Positions 45,404-54,809 of a stretch of DNA of 64,000 nt are shown here, piece after piece (the stretch's first letter is position 1; each line of letters begins with the position of its first letter). This DNA comes from Neoarius graeffei. Taxonomy: Eukaryota > Chordata > Actinopteri > Siluriformes > Ariidae. The notes below the pieces were generated by a model. The model saw only the letters and a program-made list of their open reading frames with translations. It was not told where the DNA came from and ran no database searches. The stretch covers positions 75,120,649 through 75,184,648 of the forward strand of contig NC_083569.1 of assembly GCF_027579695.1 (NCBI RefSeq), written 5' to 3'. A program made the translations under genes and the position numbers.

Positions 45404-45507
45404 ATGGCCGATGCAGTGGTAGCCCGCAGGCTTTCCTGTTGCTAAAGACTTCTCTAAGGTCTAGGCAACACTCGGGAACATTCTCCATGGAATCAGGCTG
45501 TGGACTC

Positions 45508-45740
45508 TGTAATGTTCATGATTCACAATGATGTTATGTTCATTGTTTAATTCAGTCCACAAGGGGGCGCTAGGTTTACTGTTTGGGGGTAAGCTAGAAA
45601 GGTGGGAAGCGGAAGGAGCGAGGAAAAAAAAGAAGTGGAAAGGCGGAAAAACAATCTGTAATGTGTTCGAGAGAGTGAAGTAAAGAAATATTCGTTTACA
45701 GAATTTCCTTTGTCTTAGTGTTTAATTCAAGAACTTTACA
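45508..45740 (+). repeat. 5' LTR of the Mag-like element
   Basis: Starts TGTAATGTTC and ends AACTTTACA. It is followed at 45742 by TGGCGATGAGGATAC, in the primer-binding position. Its partner is lost, so the borders rest on these end bases. Confidence 0.6.
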
Positions 45741-45759
45741 CTGGCGATGAGGATACAAA

Positions 45760-46166
45760 AGATGAAACATGGCTGCAGCATTACCACCTTTCCCTAGTTT
45801 GGCGTAGATGAGGAACAAAATGCATCCATCTGATGGAAGAAGTGGCTGCAGAGGTTTGAAAACTTTCTAATTGCACTGGATATAAAGGATGATACACGGA
45901 AACGTGCAATGCTTTTGTATTATGCCGGAGAGAGAGTACAGGACATCTTTGACACACTCACAGACACCGGAGAGGCGAAGGACTACGAAAAAGCGACGAA
46001 AGCACTCAGTGAGTACTTCTCTCCTCAAATCAACATCGAGTACAAGACATACAAATTCAGACAGGCTAAACAACTAACAGGAGAAACACTTGACTCCTAT
46101 CATGTGAGACTACAGCACTTAGCAGCAACCTGCAAATTTCCTGATATTGAGAGATCAAAACCATGA
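45760..46166 (+). pseudogene. Mag-like gag
   Basis: Decayed start from about 45775 (WKKWLQRFENFLIALDIK in a shifted frame), then an open piece 45909-46166 (LLYYAGERVQDIFDTL, LDSYHVRLQHLAATC). It is a capsid-like domain of Ty3 type. A stop separates it from the next frame, which overlaps by four bases. Confidence 0.7.
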
Positions 46167-47337
46167 TAATTCAGACGTGCATGAGCAATAAATTGCAGCG
46201 TCAAGCACTACAGAAACCAGAGCTGAAATTGAAGGAACTGCTGTTACTCGGCAGGACCATGGAACTTGCTGAAATCCAAGCATCAGGCATGGAACAAACA
46301 CGACATGGAACAGCAGAACAATCACGAGACGACGTTATGGCTATAGAAATGAGAAGAGGGCAGGAAAAGAAAATATGCTACAACTGTTCTGGCCCCTTTC
46401 CTCACCGGGAGGGCACGGTGTGCCCAGTACGGGGAAAAACATGCAACGCGTGTGGGAAGCAAGGACATTTTAGCAAATGCTGTTGCTCTACGCATCCAAC
46501 AAACAACACCAGAAGGAGACAGAGAGTGCACTACGTGCACACCGGTGAAGATGGCAACACCACACCTCAAGCAGCAGGCAATGCAGACACAGAGTCCTCT
46601 GAGGAGTATGTGTACACAGTTGGTCGATCAAAAACAAATCTCCCACATGCAAAAGTAAAAATTAGTGACTGCAATGTAAGAGTAATGCTTGATTCTGGGG
46701 CAACTGTGAATATCGTTGATGAAGCAACTTATCGAACACTGAGACATCAACCCCCACTCACCAAATGTACAGTTCCTATTTTTCCCTACGGTTCATGCAA
46801 ACCCCTACCTACCTTAGGGAAATTTACTTCACTAATAGAATCCAAGTCAAAGTTCACAACTGCCACTTTCCATGTACTCCGAGGCAACAATGGTAGTTTA
46901 CTTGGCTATGACACTGCCAGTCAATTGGGACTGATCAAAATTGCCAACACACTCCTTACGCCACAGAAATCAGTGCAACTCACAGAAACTTATCACCATA
47001 CAAAGCCAAATACAGTGGAAGATCTCCTCACCGAGTATGCTGACCTTTTCCATGGGATAGGAAAATTAAAGGACTTTCAAGTCAAGCTACATATAAAGAA
47101 AGATGTTCCTCCAGTCACGCAACCTCACAGAAGAGTGCCATTTCATGTCAGGAAGCGAATTGAAGCCAAATTAGAACGGTTAGAGGCACTTGACATCATT
47201 GAGAAGGTGGACGGGCCCACTCCTTGGATTTCTCCCATTGTTCCTGTTCCTAAGCCAAAAGACCCAGAAGCAGTGCGCATTTGTGTAGATATGAGGATAC
47301 CAAATCAAGCCATTGAACGAGAAAGACATATTACACC
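46163..47337 (+). pseudogene. Gag C-terminus, zinc knuckles, protease and RT N-terminus
   Basis: One open frame to the hAT insertion. Knuckles are CYNCSGPFPHREGTVC and CNACGKQGHFSKCC. The retropepsin loop is VMLDSGATVNIVDEATYRTL with the DSG triad intact. The RT begins with PVTQPHRRVPFHVRKRIEAK, LDIIEKVDGPTPWISPIV and AVRICVDMRIPNQAIERERH. The frame is cut within the RT at 47337; the rest resumes at 48538 in register. Confidence 0.85.
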
Positions 47338-48529
47338 CATGGGCGCCGCCAGGGGGGGAAAGGTTAGAACAATTCTAGGGGCCCAGCACTGTCATGGGGC
47401 CCTTTAAGGGGCTGATAATATGCTTTTAATGATTTTAATAAGACTTTTGAAATAACAACAATGCAATATTCCATCTGGTAAAATGAGCTAATTGAACAAG
47501 GTTGTCTATTTCTTGAGTTCTTCAACATATTGTCATTTAACCCTCCCCCTTTTGCGAAATGGTACGGTCCAGTTCTGGTAGAAGCGCGATGCGTTAAATC
47601 TGTGTGCTGATCAGTGCAACGCTACTTGCTGCTGTGCCGCGGTGCAGCAGCCAGCCAGCAGTGGAGTGCGTACAGTCTATGATCGCTAAATATGAAGAGT
47701 GGCTGTCAAAAACGTGAAGAAAGGCAGCTGAAAGCTGAGAGGGACCGGAGAGGCAGGCAACTGGTCACTCAGTTTTTCCCAAAGAAAGGTAGCTATCGCT
47801 CACATGTGTTCAAAATATTAGCGAATGGTAAATGAACAGTATGAACGTGGTTGGATTAGCCTATCAAGAGAACACTTTTACAGTTTGTACAGTGACTTTT
47901 TTTCCATTTTAATAACTGAACTGACTTGTGTGATAAACAAGATGAAATATTATGTTATGCTGGTGCTAATAACTAGTGCTAATAACCAGTTTCATAACTA
48001 ATGGGGTGCCCTAAATATGCACAGATTCAGCCACAGGGGGACCTCCGCCCTACCAAACCACTGAAACCCCCCCTCCCCCCCTTTGGGGAAGGATGTAAGC
48101 AGCAATACAACCCATAAATGCTTTAGGATTGAAGTTTTTAATGAGCGAGCGCCATATACAGTTTGCTAGATTAAAGTGTTGCTAATAAGGGACACCAGTC
48201 AAGTGTTTGACATGGTTACGTGTTCTATGATTTATTAGCAGTCACATCACACATTTCACTACCAATTGTCCTAGCACAAAAAGGCATGTGGCAAAATCTT
48301 GAATTTTCATTTGTGATTGTAAATGCACCAGAATTAGTCACTGACCAGTTTTCATCTAGTCCCTGGTAGGTTAATACACAAAATGTAATAACAAAGTCAC
48401 AAACTCAAGGTCCATGGGCTATCAAAAGTCAAATAATGACAATAGTGCAATTGTGACGAGGGTGGACAAAGGTGGGGGGCCCAAAATTCTAATCTTTCAT
48501 GGGGTCCAAAATTTCTGGTGGCGCCCCTG
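47338..48529. mobile_element. hAT-type insertion (non-autonomous), 1192 bp
   Basis: The 8-bp duplication ATTACACC is at 47330-47337 and 48530-48537. The ends CATGGGCGCCGCCAG and the complement of the right end CAGGGGCGCCACCAG are inverted repeats typical of hAT. At 47692-47788 a short exon (MKSGCQKREERQLKAERDRR, then LVTQFFPKK, donor GTAGCT) looks like the first exon of a hAT transposase; the rest of the transposase is missing. Confidence 0.9.
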
Positions 48530-49560
48530 ATTACACCTACAGTACACGATGTAATACAAGCACTCAATGGAGCTCGATTCTTTTCAAAATTGGACTTAAA
48601 TTGCGGCTATCATCAGTTGGAGCTGGAGCCATCATTGCAATACATCACAACATTCTCCACTCACATAGGACTGAGACGATACAAAAGACTGAGTTTTGGA
48701 GTGTCATCAGCAGCTGAAGTATTTCAAAATGCTGTTCAGCAAGCCCTAGATGGTATCCCAGGAGTCATCAATCTGAGTGATGATATTCTAGTGTTCGGCA
48801 CAACGAAAGCTGGCCATGACGCAGCCCTAAGAGCAACGCTTCAGCGCCTGAAAGAAAAAACCTAACTCTAAACAAGGCCAAATGCTCCTATGCACAAACT
48901 ACTCTGGACTTCTTTGGATACACATTCTCAGATGGAGGTTTCTCTCCTGATCCAAAAAAAGTTCAGGCACTACATGATGCTGCTGCACCAACCAATGCTG
49001 GCGAGGTTCGCAGTCTTCTTGGCATGGCAAATTACAGTGCCCGTTTCATCAAAGATTTCGCCACCATAACACAGCCATTGAGAGGGCTTACAAAAAAGAA
49101 TATATGCTGGACTTGGACAGAGGAACACCAAAAATCTCTCGATAAGTTGAAACAAAGCCTGTCAAATGATGCAGTCATGACATACTTTGACCCATACAAA
49201 CTGACTGAACTAGTGGTGGATGCAAGTCCCGTGGGCCTTGGAGCCGTGTTGGCGCAGAGACGTAGCCCACATGAACCAGCCAGGGTAGTGAGCTATGCAA
49301 GCAGAGCTTTGTCACCTCTCACAAACGGAACGCAAGGCCCTTGCTATTGTGTGGGGCTGTGAACATTTTCACATGTATCTTTATGGGGCACCATTTACCC
49401 TTGTCAGTGACCACAAACCTTTGGAATGGATTTTCAACAACCCCAAATCTAAGCCGCCTTCTCGTATCGAACACTGGAGCCTACGTCTGACTCCAACCTT
49501 ACCACTACAGAGTCCGTTACAAGGCTGGCAAAGACAACCCAGCAGATTACATGTCACGCC
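48530..49560 (+). pseudogene. Mag-like RT C-terminal half and RNase H
   Basis: From 48530 the RT continues: VIQALNGARFFSKLDLNCGY (motif A), RLSFGVSSAAEVFQNAV and GVINLSDDILVFGTT (motif C, SDD for the usual VDD). A frameshift at about 48860 precedes QTTLDFFGYTFSDGGFSPDP. The next frame (49024-49362) has VRSLLGMANYSARFIKDFA and the RNase H start LTELVVDASPVGLGAVLAQ. A further shift leads to CEHFHMYLYGAPFTLVSDHK. Confidence 0.82.
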
Positions 49561-50855
49561 ACCCTGCACACGTGTGTCATATCTCTCTGGGTGCCTCAAA
49601 TGCTGAACAACAAGTGGAAGAATATGTCAATTTTGTCACTGTGAATGCTGTCCCCAAAGCAATGACACTCACAGAAATTCAGGAGGCAACAAAGGCTGAC
49701 CCCACACTAGGCACAGTAATCAACATTATCAAACAAAACGCATGGGACTCGCTGTCTACAACACAAGACTTTGCTGATGGGGTCGATGTTGCTGCCCTGA
49801 AGTCATTCCACAAAGTCAAAGATGATCTGACTGTGACAGCCACTGATGACACTGTACTACGGGGCACGAAAATTGTTATACCCCACTCTCTACAGTCCAG
49901 AGCAATATCACTTGTGCATGAAGGCCATCAGGGACTGGCCAAAACAAAGAAACTGATCAGGGAGAAGGTTTGGTTCCCTGGCATTGACAGACAGGTGGAA
50001 ACCATGATGGCTGGCTGCATCCCATGTCAGGTGGTTGTAGTCACTCACACACGAGAACCTCTCTGCATGTCTGAGTTGCCATCATCACCATGGGAAAAAG
50101 TTGGGGTTGACTTCTGTGGTCCATTCCCCTCTGGTGATTACCTTTTGGTGGTCATTGATGAATACTCGAGGTATCCAGAAGTAGAGATTCTGCAATCTAC
50201 ATCAGCCAGGGCCACCATTCCCAAACTTGACAAAATATTCTCGACATTGGGGATCCCTCTAGAAGTCAAAACCGATAATGGCCCACCCTTCCAAAGCTCA
50301 GAGTTTGCAGAGTTTGCAACTTACCTAGGTTTCAGTCATAGGAAAATAACTCCACTTTGGCCGCAGGCTAATGCAGAGGCCGAACGTTTCATGCGCACTC
50401 TTGAAAAGGCCATACATGCAACACATGTGGAACGCCGCCCATGGAAACAGACTTTGTACGCTTTCCTTCGCAATTATCGTGCCACACCTCACTGCTCAAC
50501 TGGCCTGGCTCCTGCTGATGTGCTATTTGGGAGGCCCCTTCAGATCAAGTTACCTGATTCTCCTGTCCCCATCAGGTGTCCAACTGCTGTACCAATACAA
50601 CAGGCAGATGCCCTGGCAAAGAAACAGATGAAACGACATGTGGACAGGATGCGCCATGTTACTCCATCGACATTGAGGGTGGGTGACTTCGTCCTGTGTC
50701 GTCAAAAGAAAGATGGGAAGCTATGCCCTGCCTACAACCCCCACCCATACAAAATTGTTGCCATAAAAGGTTCTATGGTGACAGCCAAAAACAACAATCA
50801 TGTCATCACCAGAAACTCATCCCACTTCAAACCCATAACCAGAGGTGGAAAGTAA
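49551..50855 (+). CDS. Mag-like Ty3 integrase, uninterrupted frame
   Basis: 434 codons open, with the last few past the element border at 50839. Near the start is a linker, then the zinc domain (VHEGHQGLAKTKKLIREKVW, with the Cys pair in AGCIPCQ), then the DDE core: VGVDFCGPFPSGDYLLVVID (Asp), VKTDNGPPFQSSEFAEFA (Asp), PLWPQANAEAERFMRTLEKA (Glu), and a C-terminal GPY-like region (LRVGDFVLCRQKKDGKLCPA). All catalytic residues are present. Alone it cannot transpose because gag and RT are broken. The start codon is arbitrary, since the natural product is a polyprotein. Confidence 0.85.
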   Translation: MSRHPAHVCHISLGASNAEQQVEEYVNFVTVNAVPKAMTLTEIQEATKADPTLGTVINIIKQNAWDSLSTTQDFADGVDVAALKSFHKVKDDLTVTATDDTVLRGTKIVIPHSLQSRAISLVHEGHQGLAKTKKLIREKVWFPGIDRQVETMMAGCIPCQVVVVTHTREPLCMSELPSSPWEKVGVDFCGPFPSGDYLLVVIDEYSRYPEVEILQSTSARATIPKLDKIFSTLGIPLEVKTDNGPPFQSSEFAEFATYLGFSHRKITPLWPQANAEAERFMRTLEKAIHATHVERRPWKQTLYAFLRNYRATPHCSTGLAPADVLFGRPLQIKLPDSPVPIRCPTAVPIQQADALAKKQMKRHVDRMRHVTPSTLRVGDFVLCRQKKDGKLCPAYNPHPYKIVAIKGSMVTAKNNNHVITRNSSHFKPITRGGK

Positions 50856-51900
50856 CAAATTACATTACTCGCGTTACTGTACTTGAGTAGCTTTTTTGTG
50901 TACTTTTTCAAGTAATTTTTAAAGAGTGTACTTTTACTTTTACTTAAGTACGTTTTCTTTTAAGTAGTGTACTTCGGTACATTTTACATCACAACTGTTA
51001 CTGAGTAAAAAAAAAAATTAAAAAAGGCTAAAATGGAGAAGGGGAAATGCGTTCTGGAAATGAATCACGGGAAGGACAGTTGTTGCGCGCGCGAGTCTCA
51101 CACAGACGATGGCGGACATGCACCGGCGCTTTAAGGGGGGGGCTTCGGGGGGCTCAAGCCCCTGGGCCACAGCCAATCAGGGGCCTTGTAATATTAATAA
51201 AATAATAAACTGTCGGAATCGTGGGCCTACATTAATGTACGGATAGAAATAAGGTTAGAAATAAATGAGCGCACAGTAGCCTGCTGTAAGAGACATGGTG
51301 GATGTGGTTCGCGAAACGAACACCCACAACTGTACCAGAATAAAATGTAACAAAATGTAACGTCACGCACGAAAGCGCGCCAAAGACTGCAGACTACTGA
51401 GACACAAATTTAGAGGCTTTGAAAGATGAAGCGTTCACATGTTAGCAGGGCGCATAAAAGGAAAAAAAGAGAGAGATGCAGGTAATGATAGAATCGTTGC
51501 CTAAAGTCACAGACTTTTTAAGGTAAGGATCACCAATCTGTTCAGAATATCAGCTACTTATCAGTTATCAGCCTACCAGCAGCTAGGCTATGTGCAGCTA
51601 GGCTAGATATGCTATGATCTGTCCAACAGTAAAATAAATCAGTTGTGATTTGAATACGTGTCGTGTGATTTGAGTTATAATCCTGTTAGTATAATAGCAT
51701 ATTTCGATGGGGATAATAAAATGTCTAAAACGGCATCTACTGAAGAAATTGATGAAAAGATTGTAGCCTATAATGTTCACAGTTCGGGCAGCAGACAGAG
51801 TAAGCATACTGAGGGGAATAGCAATACAAAGCTAGCGCAGATCCACATTTCTCGCTAGCTGTGTTGGGTGTGTTGTTAACCCATGTGGATTTAAGTGAAA
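50840..51900. mobile_element. hAT-type element fragment
   Basis: Begins CAGAGGTGGAAAGTAAC with the TTACTTTTACTTAAGTA-type subterminal repeats of a common fish hAT family. At 51426-51521 is a transposase first-exon remnant (MKRSHVSRAHKRKKRER, frameshifted, ending VTDFLR before GTAAGG), similar in layout to the one in the 47.3-48.5 kb element. No right inverted end was found, so the true right border is unknown. Confidence 0.55.
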
Positions 51901-52436
51901 TACTTGAGAAGTTCTGTGGTCAAGACAACGTTTTAAGGTAAGGACACTTGATTATTAATGTTTGCCCGCCGTGGCTTGTTGTTGATGAAAGGCCCACATG
52001 ATTTTGCCTTATGCAGCTACTGCTAGCGTCATGCTTTGAACTAGGTTAAGCTCATTTGCGCTAAAGGATGGGTTTATTGAAGGACTTTGATGTAGCTAGT
52101 TTCTTTTTTAAAAATCGTATGCTCAAAACAGTATGCCCGTGTTCATCATGTTTAACTTTTTTCTTGATGGAGTGCGTGAAATATTGTTGAGTGGTATTTC
52201 GATGCAGTCATGTCAAAAAGGCAGTTGAATGCACGGTCTTATTCAAGGAGAAGGAAGACTTGCATGATGCTTGAACATAGATCAGTAAAATAGACCCTAG
52301 TAGGACTTGGTTTCATGTATTTCGGTCTGTAGAGTTATGAGTTTGGCCGCTGTCCATGGTGTTTACGTTTCATGTGGCCGCCGAGCCAAGTACCTTCATC
52401 ATCATCATCATGTTCCCCTGTCAAAAGTTAAACTCT
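51901..52436. other. Spacer without a recognisable gene
   Basis: Possibly more of the hAT fragment. No motif-bearing frame. Confidence 0.4.
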
Positions 52437-53088
52437 CTAGGGGTGCTTCTGCTGTAGCAGTTGCTCAAAGTTTGATTTGTCCATCATCATACGTCTTATC
52501 TGTTGGGTGTCTATGCCCAGCAGATTTTCCCATTTCATCCATTTGTAACCATTTTTGTCAAACAGGAGCTGCTTTTGCACTTGGTTATTGCCCATCCGGC
52601 AAACGTGAGCAATATATTTTAGTTGTTGTACGTAGCAGGATAGTTTTATATCCTGGGTTCCTGTCAGTTTCCGGAGGTCAGCATTGGACATCTTGTAGCT
52701 CCAGTCTATATCTTCATTTGTAGTGTTCTTTTGGTCGGGGGCATTCTTTCGTTTATATCCACCTTTAATCATTTTCCTTAGGAAGCCGTGCCACACTACC
52801 TCAATTTTGTGAATTTCACTGGATGATAGTTGCCATGCCTGTGTGCTGTACAGGAGGCGAGATCGAATGCATGCCACGAGGAACTTTATACAGGTTTTTA
52901 GTAGTATTCGGTGGTCAGTTAGAACGTGTTTCAGTTCATTCCATTTCATGAATGCAGCACTTATCCTAGCATGCAGGAAGTGTGAGGATTCATCACAGTT
53001 GCTGACATTATAACCAAGATATTTAAAGGTGCGGATGTTTTTAATATTAGTGCCGCCAAGGGAAATGATACTTGGAATAAGACATGCT
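52437..53088 (-). pseudogene. LINE reverse transcriptase C-terminal fragment
   Basis: The minus-strand frame 52949-52437 (170 codons) plus its upstream continuation to 53088 reads TFKYLGYNVSNCDESSHF, LLKTCIKFLVACIRSRLLYS and LSCYVQQLKYIAHVCRMGNN, which is the thumb and C-terminal region of a LINE reverse transcriptase. Everything upstream (endonuclease and catalytic palm) is absent. A SINE abuts at 53093. Confidence 0.7.
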
Positions 53089-53092
53089 ACAG

Positions 53093-53445
53093 GGGTGGCA
53101 TGGTGGTGTAGTGGTTAGCGCTGTCGCCTCACAGCAAGAAGGTCCTGGGTTCGAGCCCCGGGGCCGGCGAGGGCCTTTCTGTGTGGAGTTTGCATGTTCT
53201 CCCCATGTCTGCGTGGGTTTCCTCCAGGTGCTCCGGTTTCCCCCAAAGGCATGCAGGTTAGGTTAACTGGTGACTCTAAATTGACCGTGAATGGTTGTCT
53301 GTGTCTATGTGTCTGCCCTGTGATGACCTGGCGACTTGTCCAGGGTGTACCCTGCCTTTTGCCCGTAGTCAGCTGGGACAGGCTCCAGCTTGCCTGCGAC
53401 CCTGTAGAACAGGATAAAGCGGCTAGAGATAATGAGATGAGATAA
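53093..53445 (+). repeat. SINE, tail type B
   Basis: Head with TGGTGTAGTGGTTAGCGC and the B box GGTTCGAGCCC; core CTCCGGTTTCCCCCA; tail GGCTAGAGATAATGAGATGA. The 26 bp at its 5' border match the border of the copy at 59708. Confidence 0.88.
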
Positions 53446-53700
53446 TTGCCCAACAAGCAAAACCTCATTTAGCTAGAAAGGCTAGTTTTTAGACAGTCCA
53501 TATTGAAAATCTTGTATAGAGAAAAAGTCTTATTTGGAGTACCTTTGAAAATAAAACAAGTTTTTTTTAAAAAGAAGTAAGTACATTTTGGACATTTGTC
53601 AAATGCGGTTCATCTTGTTTCAAGAAAAAAAAAAAGTACCGTATGCTTTGTTTGGGAATAAATGAACTTTACTGAAATCTTTGAATCTAGTGCCCCCAAA
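53446..53700. other. Spacer, probable MITE interior
   Basis: A/T-rich, no gene. Together with 53860-54117, which ends GGCCATTTTTTGCAGTGTAG, it may be one non-autonomous hAT element split by the SINE at 53704; the left end is not seen. Confidence 0.35.
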
Positions 53701-53703
53701 ATG

Positions 53704-53858
53704 TATTGTCGTGGCTCAGGTGGATAAGGTGCCATACCATAAATCCAGGGACCTGGGTTCGATTCCGACCTGAGGTCATTTCCCAATCTCTCTCCCGCTC
53801 ATTTCCTGTCTCTACACTGTCCTATCCAATAAAGGTGGAAAAGGCCCCCCAAAAAATG
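53704..53858 (+). repeat. tRNA-derived SINE of a second family
   Basis: The A box TGGCTCAGGTGG and B box GGTTCGATTCC fit the RNA polymerase III consensus and sit 40 bp apart. The body (CATTTCCTGTCTCTACACTG) and an AATAAAGG end are unlike types A and B. Confidence 0.8.
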
Positions 53859-53859
53859 G

Positions 53860-54316
53860 CTAAATGTAAGAAGTGTGATCTTGTTATAAGAACTATTTTG
53901 ATTATTTTGAGTTGATCAGATCTCGCATAATAAGTTCCCCAATTTTATTTTGGAATTATTTCATCTAAAAACAGGTTAGATTTTTCATCTTACTTTCAGA
54001 AATCTTACCAAGTCAAATTTGACTAGTTCCATTGGCAGATTTTTTTCACCTGATTTCAAGCAAATATGCTTTGTTTTAATCTTTTATTTCTTATTTTTGA
54101 AAGGCCATTTTTTGCAGTGTAGCATCTGGCCTGCGCAATGCATTGTGGGATTGAACTATACTATGGGAAAGGGGGGGGGGGGTTCAGTGAATGTGTTATT
54201 TATACATGTTAGATGGGCAAAAGTGCAATAGGTTTTATGGGAATGTGCAGTGTTTATATGAATGTGTGATTATTGCTGCACATGTAATCCACTATGCCTT
54301 TTGTGACAATAATTGA
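53860..54316. other. Spacer with a candidate MITE right end
   Basis: The TTTTTTGCAGTGTAG at about 54103-54117 resembles a hAT-type end. A G run lies at 54172-54182. No gene. Confidence 0.35.
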
Positions 54317-54320
54317 TTAA

Positions 54321-54809
54321 AGGTCCCATGGCATGAAATTTTCACTTTCTGAGGTTTTTTAACGTTAAAATGAGTTCCTCTGACCTTCTTAAGTCACCCC
54401 AGTGGCTAGAAATTTCATAATGTGTAAACCAAACTGTGCCCAACATTTGAGAATGGCGCGTCAAAACGGCGCGTTGATAAGCTCTTCCATTTACTATGTC
54501 AGCAAGGGAGATGATCCCCACGCCCCCCCTCTGGATTCCCACCCACTGTATGGATTGCCCGCCCAGTTGTAGTGAGGAGACCATAGAGGACACAACAACA
54601 TGGCATCACCTAAGTGAGCGAAACATGGAAATTGCGCTGTACATGGATGTGACAACACAGAAAAGAGTCTGTTTTTATGATATATCAAACATAAAAAATT
54701 ATGTTTGATATATCATTTTGAAGCTAAAAGATTTCTCTGTCTAGTCATGTTGTCATAAAATATATTGTATTTTATGCCAAAAAAATACATCCAATGGTGG
54801 AATGGCACT
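54321..54809. mobile_element. TTAA-flanked MITE
   Basis: 489 bp between TTAA at 54317-54320 and 54810-54813. The left end is AGGTCCCATGGCATG; the complement of the right end is AAGTGCCATTCCACC, an imperfect inverted repeat. The sequence after the left end (TTCACTTTCTGAGGTTTTTT) matches a widespread fish piggyBac/Kolobok-type MITE that I recognise. Internally a TATGATATATCAAACATAA box is followed by its own complement (54675-54710). No coding. Confidence 0.65.

Larger units (their letters stand above)
42802..45500 (-). mobile_element. Ty3 retrotransposon of conventional order, 5'-truncated
   Basis: Minus strand: RT (45403-about 44500), RNase H (to about 44100), integrase (about 43930-43295) and a 3' LTR (42802-43221). 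Gag and protease are missing, and the right end meets the LTR of the Mag-like element at 45508. Only a few nonsense codons break the long frames, so it is fairly young. RT precedes integrase, the opposite of the elements at 3.2 and 12.9 kb. Confidence 0.82.
45508..50839 (+). mobile_element. Mag-like Ty3 retrotransposon with nested hAT insertion
   Basis: Plus strand: 5' LTR (45508-45740), primer-binding site, decayed gag, knuckles, protease, RT split by a hAT element, RNase H and a fully open integrase. The 3' LTR is missing: the sequence changes at 50840 to another hAT end. The paired knuckles, the LDSGA protease and the NLSDDIL RT box suit the Mag branch of Ty3 elements; the branch is inferred. 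Confidence 0.82.
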
